DNA of 60,475 nucleotides from Accumulibacter sp. (GTDB lineage Bacteria; Pseudomonadota; Gammaproteobacteria; Burkholderiales; Rhodocyclaceae): positions 1 through 60,475 of the forward strand of contig JAFLDO010000031.1 of NCBI GenBank assembly GCA_017302455.1, written 5' to 3'. This document shows positions 57,730 to 60,475 of the stretch, in pieces (within the stretch, counting starts at the first letter, position 1; each line of letters opens with the position of its first letter). The notes below the pieces were generated by a model. The model searched no databases, was not told the origin of the DNA, and saw nothing but the letters and a program-made list of their open reading frames with translations. Position numbers and translations under genes: made by a program.

Positions 57730-58689
57730 TCAGCCCTTGCCGGCTGAGATTGTGGGCGAATTGATCGATTTGGTGTCGAGCCCTTCGCCGCCGACTTCCA
57801 CCGCATCGAACTTGCCGTCTTCCTGTAGCAGCGATTCCTCCGCGCGCTTGTTGAGGACGACGATGCTGATTCGGCGATTGATCGAACTCAGCGGATCGTT
57901 CTTGTCGAACAGCACCGTGGACGCCAAGCCGACGACGCGCAATACCTTGTGCTCATCCATGCCCCCAGCAATCAGCTCGCGCCGGGAAGCGTTCGCACGA
58001 TTCGCTGAAAGTTCCCAGTTCGAGAACCCCTTGTCTCCCCCGCCATACTGTGCGGCATCGGTGTGGCCGGAAAGACTCAACTTGTTGTGCACCGCGTTCA
58101 GGGCCTTGCCGATCTCGCGCAGGATCACTCGCGTATGCGGCTTCAGTTCCGCACTGCTCGTATCGAACATCGGGCGGTTCTGCTCGTCGACGATCTGAAT
58201 ACGCAGCCCTTCGCTGGTAATGTCGATCAGCAACTGGCTCTTGAATTGCTTGAGCGCCGGGTTGCTTTCGATGAGCTTCTCGATGCTCTCCTTGAGTTCA
58301 CCAAGCAACGCCTTCTCGCGCTCCTCGAACTCCTTGCGCGCCTGCTCGGCGTTGGTTTCCTTGAGGTTTACGGTCTTGCTCTTGCTGTCGATATCGCCAC
58401 TCTTGACCTGACCGGAGCGGCGCGTCAAGTCCTTGCCACCCCCCTTGAGAACGCTTGAACTGTCGCCGGTTCCGGAACCACCCGTCGAGGCAATCTTCAG
58501 CGGATTCTGAAAAAAGTCGGCGATACCCTTGAGGTCCCCACTGGCAGTCGATCCGAGCAGCCACATCAGCAGGAAGAAAGCCATCATCGCCGTTACGAAG
58601 TCGGCATAGGCAATCTTCCACGCGCCGCCATGGTGACCGCCGGCGACCTTCTTGATCCGCTTGATGACTATCGGTCGTACGTCTTCCAT
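57730..58689 (-). CDS. motB: Flagellar motor stator protein MotB
   Basis: 319 residues. Cytoplasmic basic N-terminus, one membrane helix with the proton-carrying D30 (YADFVTAMMAFFLLMW), a plug/linker rich in Lys/Glu, and an OmpA-like peptidoglycan-binding domain (LSLSGHTDAAQYGGGDKGFSNWELSANRANASRR). Pairs with MotA from the gene 34 nt upstream. Confidence 0.96.
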   Translation of the reverse strand: MEDVRPIVIKRIKKVAGGHHGGAWKIAYADFVTAMMAFFLLMWLLGSTASGDLKGIADFFQNPLKIASTGGSGTGDSSSVLKGGGKDLTRRSGQVKSGDIDSKSKTVNLKETNAEQARKEFEEREKALLGELKESIEKLIESNPALKQFKSQLLIDITSEGLRIQIVDEQNRPMFDTSSAELKPHTRVILREIGKALNAVHNKLSLSGHTDAAQYGGGDKGFSNWELSANRANASRRELIAGGMDEHKVLRVVGLASTVLFDKNDPLSSINRRISIVVLNKRAEESLLQEDGKFDAVEVGGEGLDTKSINSPTISAGKG

Positions 58690-58723
58690 CCCTAGCCCCT
58701 CCGATCAGCGGCGACAGCGTGAC

Positions 58724-59581
58724 CTACTTGCCCTTGCGCGCCTTGAGTTCCTCTTCAAGCTCGCGGAACGTCGGGCGTAGCCCGGAGACGAGCGTCTTAC
58801 GTCCGAATTCGACCGCTACCTGCGGTGCATAGCCGGACATCGACGCCAGCAAGACGACCTTGATCACCTGATAGATCTTTGTGCCGTCCTGTGCCTTCTG
58901 TTCCAGCAGGCTGGCCACCGGGGACACGAAGCCGTACGCAATCAGGATGCCGAGGAAGGTACCGACCAGCGCCCCCCCGATCATCTTGCCGAGCACGGCG
59001 GGGGGCTCGCCAACCGAGCCCATGACGTTGACCACACCCATCACCGCGACGACGATGCCGAACGCCGGCACGGCATCAGCGACCTTGGATACGACGTGAC
59101 CTGGCGTCTCGACCTCGTGATGGTGAGTTTCAATCTCGATGTCCATCAGGTTCTCGATCTCGATGGCATTGAGGTTGCCCCCGACCATCATCCGCAAATA
59201 ATCGGTAATGAACTCCATCACGTGATGGTCGCCCGCGAGCGACGGATACTTGCTGAATATCGGGCTGTCCTGGGGATTCTCGACGTCGTTCTCGATCGAC
59301 ATCAGCCCTTCCTTGCGTACCTTGGCGAGCACTTCGAAAAGCATCGCCAACAGGTCGACATAAAGGACTTTCGTAAACTTCGAGCCCTTGAAGATCCCGG
59401 GCAACGCGCCGACAGTCGTCTTGATGATCTTGAGATCGTTGGATGCGACAAAGCCACCAATGGTCAGGCCGACGATCGCGACGTACTCGAGGGGCACCCA
59501 CAGCGCGGCCAAGCTGCCGTGCACCGAGTAGGTCCCGAGTGCTGCCGCCAGGATGATAACGTAGCCAACGATCAGAAACAT
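58724..59581 (-). CDS. motA: Flagellar motor stator protein MotA
   Basis: 285 residues, four membrane helices. The cytoplasmic loop LYVDLLAMLFEVLAKVRKEGLM and ENDVENPQDSPIF contains the Arg/Glu pair that contacts FliG, and ADAVPAFGIVVAVMGVVNVMGS has the conserved Pro near the channel. First gene of motA-motB. A possible -10 TACAAT lies about 65 nt upstream. No other motility gene is in the window. Confidence 0.96.
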   Translation of the reverse strand: MFLIVGYVIILAAALGTYSVHGSLAALWVPLEYVAIVGLTIGGFVASNDLKIIKTTVGALPGIFKGSKFTKVLYVDLLAMLFEVLAKVRKEGLMSIENDVENPQDSPIFSKYPSLAGDHHVMEFITDYLRMMVGGNLNAIEIENLMDIEIETHHHEVETPGHVVSKVADAVPAFGIVVAVMGVVNVMGSVGEPPAVLGKMIGGALVGTFLGILIAYGFVSPVASLLEQKAQDGTKIYQVIKVVLLASMSGYAPQVAVEFGRKTLVSGLRPTFRELEEELKARKGK

Positions 59582-59781
59582 CCGGTTCCCCTTGTCATTG
59601 CGCGCCGTCAGTGCCGCCTAGCGCAGATCAGCATTGTCGCGCATTGTAGCGAGATTCCCCACCTCAGGCAGCGCACCAGGCGCCTTGCCGACGATCGGAC
59701 AACCGACAGCCGCTTCCCTGCCGACCCGAATCATATATAAACTAGCCGGATGATCAAGCCAGGCAAGAGGGAGTCTCTCCA

Positions 59782-60321
59782 ATGAAGTTCTGCAGCGAAT
59801 GTGGCGAAGCGCTGAGCCTCCTGATTCCCGACGGTGACAACTTGGCCCGCCACGTGTGCCAGAGTTGCGGCATGATTCATTACCTGAACCCCAAACTCGT
59901 CGTCGGCTGCATTGCCGAGTGGCGTGACCAGATCCTGCTCTGCCGGCGGTCTATCGCCCCCCGCTACGGCTTGTGGACCCTTCCCGCCGGCTTCATGGAG
60001 AACGGTGAGACGACTGCCGATGCGGCAAGGCGTGAAACGCTCGAAGAGGCCTGCGCCCAGGTCGAGATCAGCCAGCCCTTCGCGATGATCAGTGTGCCGC
60101 ACATCAATCAGGTGCACCTCTTCTACCGGGCTCGCCTACTCGACGGGAGCTTCGCCGCCGGCCTGGAAACCCTCGAGGCAGCGCTCTGCAGCGAAGAGAC
60201 GATTCCCTGGCAGCAACTCGCGTTCCAGACCGTCACGCGCTGCCTGCGAGCGTATTTTGCGGACCGCAAGACCGGTCGGTTCGTCTTCCACGAAGACGAA
60301 ATCAGGCCGCCAATCGGCTAG
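59782..60321 (+). CDS. Zinc-ribbon Nudix hydrolase (NudC-like)
   Basis: 179 residues. An N-terminal zinc ribbon (CSECG, then CQSCG) is followed by the Nudix box GFMENGETTADAARRETLEE, where the usual final Gly is replaced (EEACAQV). Family members hydrolyse NADH, ADP-ribose or similar dinucleotides. Shorter than E. coli NudC (257), lacking the long N-terminal domain. It starts divergently from motA. The right-edge insertion sequence begins just after its stop. Confidence 0.88.
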   Translation: MKFCSECGEALSLLIPDGDNLARHVCQSCGMIHYLNPKLVVGCIAEWRDQILLCRRSIAPRYGLWTLPAGFMENGETTADAARRETLEEACAQVEISQPFAMISVPHINQVHLFYRARLLDGSFAAGLETLEAALCSEETIPWQQLAFQTVTRCLRAYFADRKTGRFVFHEDEIRPPIG

Positions 60322-60349
60322 TAGTGCGTTCCGTTAAAACCTATACAGA

Positions 60350-60475
60350 TTAGGCTATGGCGAGATCGAACTTCTTCCAACGAAAGACGACTGGGGCCGC
60401 GTTCATCTCGTCGACCCCTTGGCGGATGCGTGTCTTGAGTTCGTCTAGAGAACTGACGCGGATATGTCGCAAGAA
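60350..60475 (-). mobile_element. IS630-family transposase, C-terminal end only
   Basis: The minus strand reads 41 codons ending in TAA at 60350: HIRVSSLDELKTRIRQGVDE then MNAAPVVFRWKKFD, the usual tail of IS630-type transposases. The rest lies outside the window. The interval 60322-60349, with TAGTGCGTTCCGTTAAAAC near its start, probably holds the terminal inverted repeat; TA target duplication is typical of this family. Insertion lies immediately downstream of the Nudix stop codon and leaves that gene intact. Confidence 0.75.

Overview
The window is a GC-rich chromosomal segment, most likely from a betaproteobacterium of the Rhodocyclales / Candidatus Accumulibacter type. This is inferred from gene content: a cd1-type nitrite reductase, ethylmalonyl-CoA pathway genes beside a Chloroflexus-like malyl-CoA/mesaconyl-CoA gene set, tgt-yajC-secD-secF, motAB, and high-GC codon use throughout. 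No rRNA gene is present, so the assignment is not proven.

Left part (1-7.7 kb, minus strand): a tightly packed four-gene operon. In transcription order it holds a secreted TPR protein with a protease-like domain that has lost all three catalytic residues, a secreted TPR protein with an intact trypsin-like triad, a SWIM zinc-finger protein, and a large helical-repeat protein (DUF6493-like) that runs off the window. I cannot name a described system for it. Then (7.9-13.3 kb) come a BT1/MFS-type transporter and a denitrification block: nirS, a small cytochrome c and nirC on the minus strand, with the siroheme/heme d1 methyltransferase gene divergent. A single FNR/DNR-like box lies midway between nirS and the methyltransferase gene. 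A UbiA/MenA-type prenyltransferase, tRNA-Leu(CAA), an Old Yellow Enzyme, a glycosyltransferase remnant, queA and a large SNF2 helicase follow (13.3-21.9 kb).

Central part (22.9-48.8 kb): a carbon-metabolism island built from four blocks. (a) Ethylmalonyl-CoA pathway: DUF6986 lyase-like protein, mcd, mch, ecm, meaB, and a crotonyl-CoA carboxylase/reductase fused to a C-terminal pair of CBS domains, then a quinone-oxidoreductase-like protein and a PhaJ-type hydratase. (b) Genes matching the malyl-CoA and mesaconyl-CoA half of the 3-hydroxypropionate bicycle: meh (minus), smtA, smtB, mct, mcl and a second mch. (c) A four-subunit 2-oxoacid oxidoreductase whose last subunit is a GltD-like flavoprotein fused to a two-cluster ferredoxin domain. 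(d) Pyruvate phosphate dikinase. Read together, block (a) takes acetyl-CoA plus CO2 to mesaconyl-C1-CoA. Mct and Meh can move this to citramalyl-CoA, Mcl can split that to pyruvate plus acetyl-CoA, the oxidoreductase can interconvert pyruvate and acetyl-CoA, and PpdK links pyruvate to PEP. This is an inference from gene content, but it gives one mesaconyl-CoA node with two exits and a CBS-domain enzyme at the entry.

Right part (49-60.5 kb): tgt-yajC-secD-secF (queA, usually its neighbour, is 31 kb away), a cytochrome b561 convergent with a cytochrome c', a purB-led minus-strand operon with two small proteins, an SspA/GST-like protein, motA-motB, a NADH-pyrophosphatase-like Nudix hydrolase, and the end of an IS630-like transposase at the right edge.

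The most promising leads are the Ccr-CBS fusion, the ethylmalonyl-CoA/3-hydroxypropionate hybrid island, and the protease/pseudoprotease/SWIM/repeat operon.
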